Source of the DNA: Fen-1118 sp964491625
GTDB taxonomy: Bacteria; Myxococcota_A; Polyangia; Fen-1088
Direction of reading: 5' to 3'
DNA: 10,197 nucleotides
Assembly (NCBI GenBank): GCA_964491625.1
Contig: CAZBIU010000252.1
Location: forward strand, 1-10,197
Shown here: piece after piece, positions 4,090 to 10,197 of the stretch
Layout: each line of letters begins with the position of its first letter
How positions within the stretch are numbered: the first letter of the stretch is position 1
Translations under genes and position numbers: made by a program
The notes under the pieces: model-generated
Databases searched by the model: none
Told to the model about the DNA's origin: nothing
What the model saw: only the letters and a program-made list of their open reading frames with translations

Positions 4090-5859
4090 GTGACATCCAT
4101 AACGACTCGTCGTTTCTTGGTACTGTTTCTGGCGGCGGGCATGGGCGGCTACGGGTGGGGCTGTGGTGGATCGCGCGGCATTGGTTTGTCGGGTGACGAC
4201 GGTGGACTGTCCAGCGACGACGGTGGCTATCTGCCGAATCCCGGCCACGGCGGTGCGAAGGGCGACGGTGGATCCGATGCGGCACAAGTTGGCCAGGGCG
4301 GCGCAGGTGGCGCACCTATCGCCCCATGTGGGGAAGCCGGCCTCCAGTGTTGCGGGGGAAATAGCTGCAACAACGGTGGTTGCTGCGTGTCCGGCATTTG
4401 CATGACCGTGGGCGGGGTCTGTATCGGGCTCGGCGACGGGGTGTGCAACGCCGGAGCGTGCGGCACCTGTGGCGGCCTCGCTACGCAATGTTGCACGAGC
4501 AGTACGGGTTCGCCTGTTTGCACGTCGCCCAGCACGGTATGCAGCGGTGGACTGTGTGCGAAGTGCGGCGATCTCGGTGGACCGTGTTGCGTCGGCACCA
4601 GCGGCAAGTCTGACCTCTGCAACCAGGCTGGCGCGATCTGCAGCGGCGGCCTTTGCATCGCCTGCGGCACGCCCGGCAGTCCGTGTTGTCCTGGCAGCCA
4701 ATGCGGCAGCCCGTCCTGCTGCTTTAGCAACATCTGCGTCGCCGAGACCGCCACCTGCGGGAGCAGCGGAGGCGTTTGCCAGGCTGGGCGATGTTCAGGG
4801 TGTGGCGCGAAGACGCAAGCCTGCTGCACAAGCCAGTGCTACGACGGACTCTTGTGCGCGGGTGGTAGCTGCCAGTCGTGCGGAGCCTCTGGCGAAATCT
4901 GCTGCCCTGCCAGCAGCGGTCTGGCGCAATGCCAGGCCGGCAACGCTTGCACCAGCAGTGGCGCCGATGGCGTGTGCGCTCGCTGTGGCTCGCTCGGTGA
5001 CGTGTGCTGCGCCGGCAACACATGCAGTAGTGATGGCTGCTGTTCAAGCGGTCGATGCGTGGCGGCCTCGGGAGCTTGCGGCGGGCCGGACGCAGCCACT
5101 CCTCCCGACGCGCCCGTGGTTGGCAGCGGTGGTGCGGGCGGTGCGCTTGGCTCGGGCGGCTCCGTCGTCGTCGCCTCGGGCGGTGTGGTGGGGTCGGGTG
5201 GAACCATCGTCGTGGTGGGTTCGGGCGGCGTGGTCGGTTCGGGCGGGGTGACCGGCACCGGCGGATGCGGTGCCCTCATCGACGACATGGAGTCAGGCAC
5301 CGGGCAGATCTGTCAAACCACCGGCCGGACCGGCATGTGGTTTACCTACGTCGACGCAGCGACAACGTCCAGCATCACACCGGCGGCCGGAGGCTCGGTC
5401 TTGCCCGCGGTCATGTCCACGCCCCGCACCTCGACCAGCACTCGAGCCATGCACATATCGGGCATCTATTCGACTTATGCAGGCATTGGCGTTTGGCCCA
5501 ACAGTACCAACCGGGCCTACGTGCCCGGCACCTACAACGCCAGCGCCTACACGGGCATTCACTTCTGGGCCAAAGGAACGGGCTCGCTCATCGTGGTGGG
5601 CCAAATGCCCTCGACAGAATCCACCCAATACGGCGGCACCTGCACGCTCACCACTTGCGAGGCCAACGAGCTCAAGTATGGCGCGCTTTCCTCTAGCAGC
5701 TGGACCGAGATCAGCGTTCCCTTCAGCAAGCTGACCGGCGGCAGCGCCACGCCGTTTTCGCCGTCGGCCATCTGGAGCCTGGAATTCCAGTACTACTCCA
5801 GCACCAGTCTGGGCGGCGCCAGCTTCGATCTGTGGATCGACGACCTGTCGTTCTACTAG
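4090..5859 (+). CDS. secreted Cys-rich repeat protein with C-terminal beta-sandwich-like domain
   Basis: A 589-residue exported protein. Residues 1-24 form a signal peptide (basic TTRR, hydrophobic FLVLFLAAG). The following YGWGC25 could be an atypical lipobox, so it may be a lipoprotein. Residues 26-79 are a Gly/Asp-rich spacer. Residues 80-330 hold about 52 cysteines in seven units, each opening with CG-x4-CC. Residues 341-392 are a Gly/Ser/Val linker. Residues 393-589 start CGALIDDMESG and end FDLWIDDLSFY. This pairing of an opening (I)DDME and a closing IDD-x-x-F/Y is typical of CBM11/CIA30-like jelly-roll domains in myxobacterial surface proteins, and sugar binding is an inference from that. 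The protein is probably displayed on the cell surface, with the Cys region as a disulfide-bonded stalk. Its stop codon overlaps that of the convergent gene. The start is the GTG behind AGGAGGG. No enzyme motif was seen. Confidence 0.85.
   Translation: MTSITTRRFLVLFLAAGMGGYGWGCGGSRGIGLSGDDGGLSSDDGGYLPNPGHGGAKGDGGSDAAQVGQGGAGGAPIAPCGEAGLQCCGGNSCNNGGCCVSGICMTVGGVCIGLGDGVCNAGACGTCGGLATQCCTSSTGSPVCTSPSTVCSGGLCAKCGDLGGPCCVGTSGKSDLCNQAGAICSGGLCIACGTPGSPCCPGSQCGSPSCCFSNICVAETATCGSSGGVCQAGRCSGCGAKTQACCTSQCYDGLLCAGGSCQSCGASGEICCPASSGLAQCQAGNACTSSGADGVCARCGSLGDVCCAGNTCSSDGCCSSGRCVAASGACGGPDAATPPDAPVVGSGGAGGALGSGGSVVVASGGVVGSGGTIVVVGSGGVVGSGGVTGTGGCGALIDDMESGTGQICQTTGRTGMWFTYVDAATTSSITPAAGGSVLPAVMSTPRTSTSTRAMHISGIYSTYAGIGVWPNSTNRAYVPGTYNASAYTGIHFWAKGTGSLIVVGQMPSTESTQYGGTCTLTTCEANELKYGALSSSSWTEISVPFSKLTGGSATPFSPSAIWSLEFQYYSSTSLGGASFDLWIDDLSFY
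4327..5079 (+). repeat. seven Cys-rich repeats, A-B-B-A-B-B-A
   Basis: Encodes residues 80-330. Each unit opens with CG-x4-CC and most close with G-x-C and two residues. Units start at residues 80, 127, 159, 192, 238, 264 and 299. Units 1, 4 and 7 are the long A form, with a second CC pair followed by S-x-x-C. Units 2, 3, 5 and 6 are the shorter B form. By my count the cysteines per unit are 10, 6, 6, 10, 6, 6 and 8. The DNA of the units has diverged, so this is an old duplication. Confidence 0.75.
5110..5265 (+). repeat. degenerate GSGG linker repeat
   Basis: Encodes residues 341-392 of the Cys-rich protein. GSGG recurs about six times, mixed with VV, VVV and ALG steps. The DNA shows imperfect tandem copies around ggttcgggcgg. 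Such flexible linkers separate stalk and binding domains in myxobacterial surface proteins and are prone to length change. Confidence 0.65.
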
Positions 5860-6659
5860 TAACAGCTTGCGTGCCACGAGATGGCCGGTAGCCATTCGGC
5901 AAGCAGGGCCGCCAGGCCCGCATCGTAGGCCATGAGGGCGTCGCGCGAGTTGACGGGACTCGCGGTGTCGCCGCCGAAATACGCTTGCGCGCCTTCGGCG
6001 AAATACGTCGGCGCATCGGTGGCGGCCAGCGTGTTTGCCCACAGTCCGGCGTTCATCGCTGACCGGTAGGCGGCTTGCAGGCGGCCGTCGAACTGGCTGT
6101 CCAAGTCGGCGATGCCAAGCTCGCGAATCGCGTAGGCCAGCAACCAAATCAAGATCGATTGGGTCTTGTTGGGGTCGCCGTCCGAGCAAAGTAGGTTTTC
6201 TTCGCCGGCCGAGGCCACCGGACGCGCTCGCGTGGCGCCGATTCCGCGTATCTGGTCCCAGCTCGTGTTGGGAAAGGCGCTGTTGAGATCCGAGTACTCC
6301 GGTATCTCCGTGGTGTGTTCCGAGGTCGCCAGTACAGCCACGCGCAGGTGGTTGGCGGCAAGCGCCTTGCGCAGGTCGGCCCGCGCCGACAGCATTTCGC
6401 CGGTGATGCGACAGGCCCGAACCAGCGCTTCATCCTGCACACTGGCCGAGGAGAGCACCGGGCTTCCGTAGCCGTCGAGGTACTTGGCGTAGAAGGGATC
6501 CAATCCGAGCGCGGCGGGCGGCGCGGTCGGCGTCTGCTCGCAGCCGGCGAAGGGCGCTTGCTCGCCCATGTACTCGGTCTTTCCGCCGTCGCAAGCGCCT
6601 GCGGCCAATCCTGAGACCAGGACGAAGACGCCTGCGGAGCGGCCATTCCGAGAGCCCAT
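5856..6659 (-). CDS. lipoprotein resembling a zinc metallopeptidase family, HExxH lost
   Basis: A 267-residue exported protein. Residues 1-22 are a signal peptide and LAAGAC23 is an approximate lipobox. The body (LGLDPFYAKYLDGYGSPVLS at 51-70, HTTEIPEYSDLNSAFP, ENLLC) recalls a family of bacterial secreted proteins that I remember with an ILVHEFAHAIH-type zinc site and a YWAEGxQxYF segment. Here the corresponding segment at 169-179 reads ILIWLLAYAIR, so both histidines and the glutamate of HExxH are absent (W172, L173, Y176). The downstream YFAEGAQAYF with E222 is kept. This suggests a non-catalytic relative that keeps the fold. Family recall is from memory, without a search. The ATG at 6659 is chosen for the signal peptide; an ATG at 6716 would place 19 basic residues before it. 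It converges on the Cys-rich gene and is divergent from the small lipoprotein gene by 65 bases. Confidence 0.75.
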   Translation of the reverse strand: MGSRNGRSAGVFVLVSGLAAGACDGGKTEYMGEQAPFAGCEQTPTAPPAALGLDPFYAKYLDGYGSPVLSSASVQDEALVRACRITGEMLSARADLRKALAANHLRVAVLATSEHTTEIPEYSDLNSAFPNTSWDQIRGIGATRARPVASAGEENLLCSDGDPNKTQSILIWLLAYAIRELGIADLDSQFDGRLQAAYRSAMNAGLWANTLAATDAPTYFAEGAQAYFGGDTASPVNSRDALMAYDAGLAALLAEWLPAISWHASCY

Positions 6660-6724
6660 GGCAGCACGAGCATGTGTCGGCGTCTTTCTGTGCGCAATCC
6701 CCTTTTCCATGCGCAACTGGTAGC

Positions 6725-7174
6725 ATGTCCCCTGTGAAGCACGCCTACGTCGTTCTTGCGGTCGCGATCGCAGCTTGCATGGCTTCCGGCTGTCGCTCGA
6801 CGCGGCCTCAGCAGACCACCCCGGATGCGGTCACCACCGTCGCGTCCCCACACGAGCGCATGCCCGACGAGTGCCGTGCGTGCAACGGCGTCTGGGGCCG
6901 GCACGGGATGGCCCAGAAGGAAGCCTGTCTTTGCCGCACCAAGGACGCCGGCAAGACCTGCAAGTCCAAGCAGGACTGCGAATCGCAGTGCGTGGCCGAA
7001 GACGACCCTGACACCGAGGTCGTGGACAAGGGACCGCCGCCCAAGGGCTTTTTCCTCGGCAAATGCCATCCGTACGCGAAATACTTCGGATGCGCTCGAC
7101 TTCTTCTCGACCAAGTCGACGGTCACAAGCCAGTACCGCTCGACGAACCGCCCGCGAAGCTCTGCGTCGACTAA
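6725..7174 (+). CDS. small Cys-rich lipoprotein, function unknown
   Basis: A 149-residue predicted lipoprotein. The signal peptide is residues 1-22 and the lipobox A20-S-G-C23 is good. The mature part has ten cysteines (50, 53, 68, 70, 79, 85, 89, 114, 123 and 147), in a C-x2-C, C-x-C, C-x5-C-x3-C order with a closing LCVD, so up to five disulfides are possible. The TCKSKQDCESQC stretch at 78-89 resembles small secreted Cys-rich domains found in many Proteobacteria and Myxococcota proteins, which I cannot assign to a named function. The ATG at 6725 is preferred over the upstream frame opening at 6674 because the signal peptide begins there. It is divergent from the metallopeptidase-like lipoprotein gene, and the 65-base gap must hold both promoters, though neither is obvious. 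Confidence 0.75.
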   Translation: MSPVKHAYVVLAVAIAACMASGCRSTRPQQTTPDAVTTVASPHERMPDECRACNGVWGRHGMAQKEACLCRTKDAGKTCKSKQDCESQCVAEDDPDTEVVDKGPPPKGFFLGKCHPYAKYFGCARLLLDQVDGHKPVPLDEPPAKLCVD

Positions 7175-7260
7175 TCGACCGGCTCGGCTACACCATCTAT
7201 AGCTACGGCCACAACACCCATGACGCCGACATGGTGAGAGAAGTGGACCTTCAGGAGTCG
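7171..7260 (+). pseudogene. stranded coding-like fragment, possibly methyltransferase N-terminus
   Basis: Immediately after the lipoprotein gene, in another frame, about 30 codons read LIDRLGYTIYSYGHNTHDAD and then MVREVDLQES. Codon choice is the GC-ending kind of the core genes (GGC TAC ACC ATC ... GGC CAC AAC ACC). The segment has no start codon of its own, and the frame then runs into AT-richer sequence without any pattern. An RLGYT(I/V) stretch followed by an acidic segment resembles the N-terminus of TylF- or FkbM-like methyltransferases. The resemblance is weak, and it is offered as a remnant at a junction. Confidence 0.25.
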
Positions 7261-8087
7261 GCGCGTGTGTTTCTTAAACCTTCTGTGCCCACAAGCCCGT
7301 CTTTGCGATCTTCATGCACGATCGACCGCCGGAAACCCACGAGCGGATCTCCAGGATTCAGAAGGCGTCGCTCGGCTTCTTCCTCGCTCATCATTTCCTT
7401 CTCTTCAATCCGGAGCTCTCGATTGGCTCGTGCCACGAAACCTTGCGGCCAAGCATCGTAGTAGGTAACGAACTCGACCTTCTTCGTATTCTGCGACAGC
7501 GCCTTTCGAACACCCCGTCGTGTAATGGTCTCAAAAGCCGACACGCCGTCATCCACGTGCTTCAAAATGCCGTAGTCGATGAGCAGGCTCACAGGGCCAA
7601 ATTCCTTTTGGAACGTGAGGATGGCGTCCAGTGATGGCCCGTCATACGTCAGCTCGAGAAGCGCGTAGCCCGGAGTCACGGGGGCCCTGTAGTTCCAGAC
7701 CCACGTCGTACGATACCATCGATCATCGTCGACCAAGACGTTGCCCCAATGCAAGCACTTCAGTAGCGGCCCCAGTTGTTTGCCCACCATGTTCGCGACG
7801 CTGCCCATGATTCCCCCCAGTCTCTTCGCCAGATCGTTTTCGGAGAACCCCATCTCTTCAGGCGCCCCTAAACACAGCGCAGCAAGCGGTAGCTTGAGCC
7901 CAGCCGCAGCGTGTTTGAGCGCCGAGTGGTTGGCCGCTTCCCGCGTGTCGGCTAGCCATACATCAAGGGTCTTCGGATCCACGTTGACGCGTTCGGCCAT
8001 TGCCTTCTTCTGGCCCTTGAATTCCTTCACTAAAATGTACCTTAGCAACTTGCTATTCACGATCAGTCGCTTGCTCTTGTCGCTCAT
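7251..8087 (-). CDS. HTH DNA-binding-like protein with uncharacterised C-terminal domain
   Basis: A 278-residue soluble protein without signal peptide or membrane helix. Residues about 13-74 look like an XRE-type helical bundle: LLRYILVKEFKGQKKAMAER, then VNVDPKTLDVWLA as the probable recognition region, then a third and fourth helix ending in LPLAALCLG. Residues 75-250 (KCLHWGNVLVDDDRWYRTTW, YALLELTYDGPSLDAILTFQ, VSLLIDYGILKHVDDGVSAF) alternate strands and helices and may be a ligand- or partner-sensing domain. I do not recognise it. The C-terminal 50 residues are highly charged. The start at 8087 has a GGGGGA about eight bases upstream. Codon use is less GC-biased than in the central operon. 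It is divergent from the secreted-protein operon across 160 bases, the usual position of a local regulator. The regulatory role is inferred. Confidence 0.65.
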   Translation of the reverse strand: MSDKSKRLIVNSKLLRYILVKEFKGQKKAMAERVNVDPKTLDVWLADTREAANHSALKHAAAGLKLPLAALCLGAPEEMGFSENDLAKRLGGIMGSVANMVGKQLGPLLKCLHWGNVLVDDDRWYRTTWVWNYRAPVTPGYALLELTYDGPSLDAILTFQKEFGPVSLLIDYGILKHVDDGVSAFETITRRGVRKALSQNTKKVEFVTYYDAWPQGFVARANRELRIEEKEMMSEEEAERRLLNPGDPLVGFRRSIVHEDRKDGLVGTEGLRNTRADS

Positions 8088-8234
8088 GCGCAGGGTCCCC
8101 CGCGAAGAAACGTAGCACGGCGCGCATGAACCTCGATTGGAAGATTAGAACGCCGCACACAAGAATTTTTCCTGCCTCCTCGACGAAATAGCTCCGATAG
8201 CGTTTGTTTTGCCGATGCTTCATGCTCGTTGGTG

Positions 8235-8242
8235 AAAGGAGG
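8235..8242 (+). promoter_or_regulatory. consensus Shine-Dalgarno of the secreted-protein gene
   Basis: AAAGGAGG, five bases before the ATG at 8248. It fixes the start and implies strong translation. The remaining 8088-8234 region between the divergent genes should hold two promoters, but no convincing -35/-10 pair or palindrome was found by eye. Confidence 0.75.
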
Positions 8243-8247
8243 ACACC

Positions 8248-9582
8248 ATGGACCACCGGCGTTTGAATTGGCTCCTCAGCGCGATCGCTGCTCTGGCCGC
8301 AATCCTCTGCCCACGGAGCACAATGGCCGAGCGGACGAATCGCCTCGAGACTCGTCCCTGTGGCCCAACCAAAGGCAGCTCCGACGTGGATATTCTTGTC
8401 GAGCTACCGGCCGTGCCATCCGATGCCCGGGTTCGCTTCTCCGTCGATAGGAGCAATTCTTCGTCGGCTTTCGATCCCAAGGAAGGTCCGGCGAAGCTTT
8501 GTCTACGCAACACCGTCGGGAGTCAACATCGGCTCAGAGCGGAGCTCCTGGCCCAAGGCGGGCTCGCGCTGTATTGGGCAGGCACCTTCGATTCAGGAGC
8601 TCACGCTGGCGACGACTATACGATCTCGTATTCGGTGCCGTTCGCCGCTTCCAGCAACGGCGTCGCGGTCTCAATCGACAGCGGAATTCGGCCGGCCCGC
8701 GAAGTTCTCTCTCCTAGGAACGCAGAAGAGGCTCGCGCGGCTTGCCCTTCTGCTCAAACGCAGACCGAAGAGACGATTGTTGAAGAGATGCCGGCCGCGG
8801 AGCCGACGACGGCCCGGCAGCTCAACGAACCCGCCGTGGAAGATGGCCCCAGCCGCTTCGCAGCCCCCGGGCCGTGCGAGGAAGCGGACGGTACCAGCTT
8901 CAGCTATTCCTTCGGGCCACTCACGTTGGAAATCGGCGCCAACGGCCGTGTGCAGGCTCGCTTGCCCAATGCGTCGATAAGCACCCCGATAGGAACCTTC
9001 GGCATCGGGTTCGGAAGCTCGCTTTATCACGACGGCGCCTCGTGCACGTTGATCGTGCGCTGGGGACAAACAGAACAGATATACAAGTTCGACCACCCGA
9101 TCGATGTCGTGCTGGCAGGCGTAGGCCAAGGGATGCCGGAGGGCGCCACCCTTCGGATTACGAAGAATGAACGAACCGGCGACTCAATCTTGCTGCAGAT
9201 TTCTGGCAGCCCTGGCGACGCATACTATCGCCGCCTGTTGAGTGAACAGGTGTGGTTTGTCCATCAGGTCGACTTTGACCGGCCTGGATGGCTTGGCGCG
9301 CGAGTTAGGGGGCACTCAATATTTTCTATCGAGATGCTGGTCGAGAAGGTATCGGCGGACAATGCGAGTGCACTCTGCAGGGTGGTCCAGATTCGCCGCT
9401 ACTGGGAGGGTAACTGGGGAACCACCGGGATTCGCGAGAACGATATTCTAAGTCTCCCTTACCCCGACGACCGCGACAGCCAGTTCGAATGGGAAGCTCC
9501 CACGGAATTCGGCGGTACGGTTCGCAAGGGTGCCAGCTACTGGATTCCCACTGACAAACTGCAATCAACCTCGCCATTCTAA
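8248..9582 (+). CDS. secreted two-domain protein, function unknown
   Basis: A 444-residue exported protein. Residues 1-27 are a clear Sec signal peptide (basic HRR, LLSAIAALAAIL, cleavage after TMA). Residues 28-165 form a first domain rich in beta-prone stretches, with cysteines at 38, 85 and 166. Residues about 167-208 are an acidic Glu/Ala/Pro/Thr linker. Residues 209-444 form a second domain with SFGPLTLEIG, STPIGTFGIGFGSS (245-258) and IYKFDHPIDVVLAG, again mostly strands. No catalytic motif is recognised. The two parts look like small beta-sandwich modules joined by a disordered hinge, which suggests binding and not catalysis, as an inference only. It is followed after three bases by a membrane protein gene, so the two are almost certainly co-transcribed. 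The divergent HTH gene may control both. Confidence 0.75.
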   Translation: MDHRRLNWLLSAIAALAAILCPRSTMAERTNRLETRPCGPTKGSSDVDILVELPAVPSDARVRFSVDRSNSSSAFDPKEGPAKLCLRNTVGSQHRLRAELLAQGGLALYWAGTFDSGAHAGDDYTISYSVPFAASSNGVAVSIDSGIRPAREVLSPRNAEEARAACPSAQTQTEETIVEEMPAAEPTTARQLNEPAVEDGPSRFAAPGPCEEADGTSFSYSFGPLTLEIGANGRVQARLPNASISTPIGTFGIGFGSSLYHDGASCTLIVRWGQTEQIYKFDHPIDVVLAGVGQGMPEGATLRITKNERTGDSILLQISGSPGDAYYRRLLSEQVWFVHQVDFDRPGWLGARVRGHSIFSIEMLVEKVSADNASALCRVVQIRRYWEGNWGTTGIRENDILSLPYPDDRDSQFEWEAPTEFGGTVRKGASYWIPTDKLQSTSPF

Positions 9583-9585
9583 CCC

Positions 9586-10197
9586 ATGGCCGCGCTATTC
9601 TATTCAGGTTTTGCGGTGCTGATGGCCGCGCTTGAAGTCGAAATCGAAGGCCCTTTCGGATGGGCAGAGCGGCTTCCAACCTGGTACCGATGCCGAGGAG
9701 CCGCTGCTCGCATCTACGGCATGTTCATGGGGGGCAGACCTCTAACTGGTTACCACTGCTGGGTCTTCCTGCTTTCGTTGTACTTCGTTCATGCGGGGCT
9801 ATTGCGGCCGCCGCGATGGACCTTGATTGACGAGGTCACGGCGCTTTCCCGGTACTTTGTTCTAGCAGTACAATGGGACTTCCTCTGGTTCGTGCTCAAC
9901 CCGGTATTTGGTTGGAAAGGATTTCGGCGGGAACGAATCTGGTGGCACTGCGGCCGCTGGTGGGGAAGGTTTCCCCGTGACTACTACCTGGCCGTGTTTA
10001 TTGCAGTCTCTCTCTCAGGTGTGGAAGCATTTCTTCAGAGCTCGCTGGTGCCACTATGCCGGTATCTGATTTACCTTGCAGAAACACTGTTCATCACTCT
10101 TTGCTTCGTCTTGGTGGCGAGGTGGTATAGACGGTGGCACCGATGGATGAGGCGGCCCGGAGCGTGTTGCGCAGGGCTGGTTTGGCAGAGGCTTTTA
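9586..10197 (+). CDS. conserved polytopic membrane protein (partial, runs off right edge)
   Basis: 204 codons are visible and the frame is open at the window end. Hydrophobic segments lie at about residues 1-17, 56-73, 88-104, 132-150 and 155-178. Conserved-looking motifs sit between them: E18-V-E-I-E-G-P-F-G-W-A with LPTW (30-33), G49-G-R-P-L-T-G-Y-H57, W97-D-F-L-W-F-V-L-N-P106, and WWH followed by WWGRFPRDYY (125-134). I recall this combination (EIEG..GWA..LPTW, PLTGYH, DFLWFVLNP) from a family of uncharacterised bacterial integral membrane proteins, some in Patescibacteria-like genomes. No function is known to me. Histidine, aspartate and tryptophan clusters near membrane faces could bind metal or cofactor, which is speculation. 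The ATG at 9586, three bases after the previous stop, gives the first helix; an in-frame ATG at 9622 would remove most of it. It has no Shine-Dalgarno, so translation is probably coupled to the gene before. Confidence 0.75.
   Translation, partial: MAALFYSGFAVLMAALEVEIEGPFGWAERLPTWYRCRGAAARIYGMFMGGRPLTGYHCWVFLLSLYFVHAGLLRPPRWTLIDEVTALSRYFVLAVQWDFLWFVLNPVFGWKGFRRERIWWHCGRWWGRFPRDYYLAVFIAVSLSGVEAFLQSSLVPLCRYLIYLAETLFITLCFVLVARWYRRWHRWMRRPGACCAGLVWQRLL

Noticed and set aside
3851..4315. Upstream extension of the phosphopantetheinyl transferase frame
   Set aside because: The added residues are Arg/His-rich without pattern, and they run antisense into the start of the Cys-rich gene. The protein family begins near the ATG at 3850.
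8053..8223. Small minus-strand frame (56 codons, starting MKHRQNKRYRSYF) overlapping the start of the HTH gene
   Set aside because: It has a hydrophobic stretch and could be a small gene, but it has no Shine-Dalgarno, overlaps the HTH gene by 35 bases and shows no family pattern. It more likely reflects the open intergenic region.

Overview
The window has high GC and strongly GC-biased third codon positions. It is rich in secreted Gly/Ser- and Cys-rich proteins and lipoproteins, and it carries an ECF sigma factor with its own anti-sigma factor. This combination suggests a member of the Myxococcota (Polyangia-like), which is an inference from style and not from a marker gene.

Left edge (1-692): on the minus strand lies what looks like the decayed remains of a toxin-antitoxin locus. 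The intact start of an XRE/HTH protein runs off the left edge behind a strong Shine-Dalgarno. Just upstream is a 35-codon BrnT-like (DUF497) toxin N-terminus that stops early. A sigma70-like promoter overlaid by a 20-bp near-perfect palindrome precedes it. A still weaker RelE/ParE-like N-terminal fragment and a 6-bp tandem repeat lie further upstream.

Central core (693-3850): a Nudix hydrolase of the ADP-ribose pyrophosphatase type is followed by a tightly overlapping operon of ECF sigma factor, ZAS-type one-pass anti-sigma factor and signal peptidase I. Both junctions are ATGA overlaps, and an ECF-type promoter lies just upstream. A 4'-phosphopantetheinyl transferase of the Sfp/EntD type converges on the operon, with one base between the two stop codons.

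Secreted block (4090-7174): a large extracellular protein carries seven Cys-rich units in an apparent A-B-B-A-B-B-A order, then a Gly/Ser/Val linker and a C-terminal beta-sandwich-like domain. It converges on a lipoprotein that resembles a metallopeptidase family but has lost the HExxH motif; the two stop codons share a CTAG palindrome. Divergent from that gene is a small Cys-rich lipoprotein.

Right block (7171-10197): a stranded coding-like fragment marks what may be a junction. Beyond it codon use is less GC-biased and the genes are poorly characterised: an HTH protein with an unknown C-terminal domain and, divergently, a two-gene operon of a secreted 444-aa protein and a polytopic membrane protein that runs off the right edge. 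This trio is the least explained part of the window and the best candidate for an undescribed system, but nothing in the sequence gives its function.
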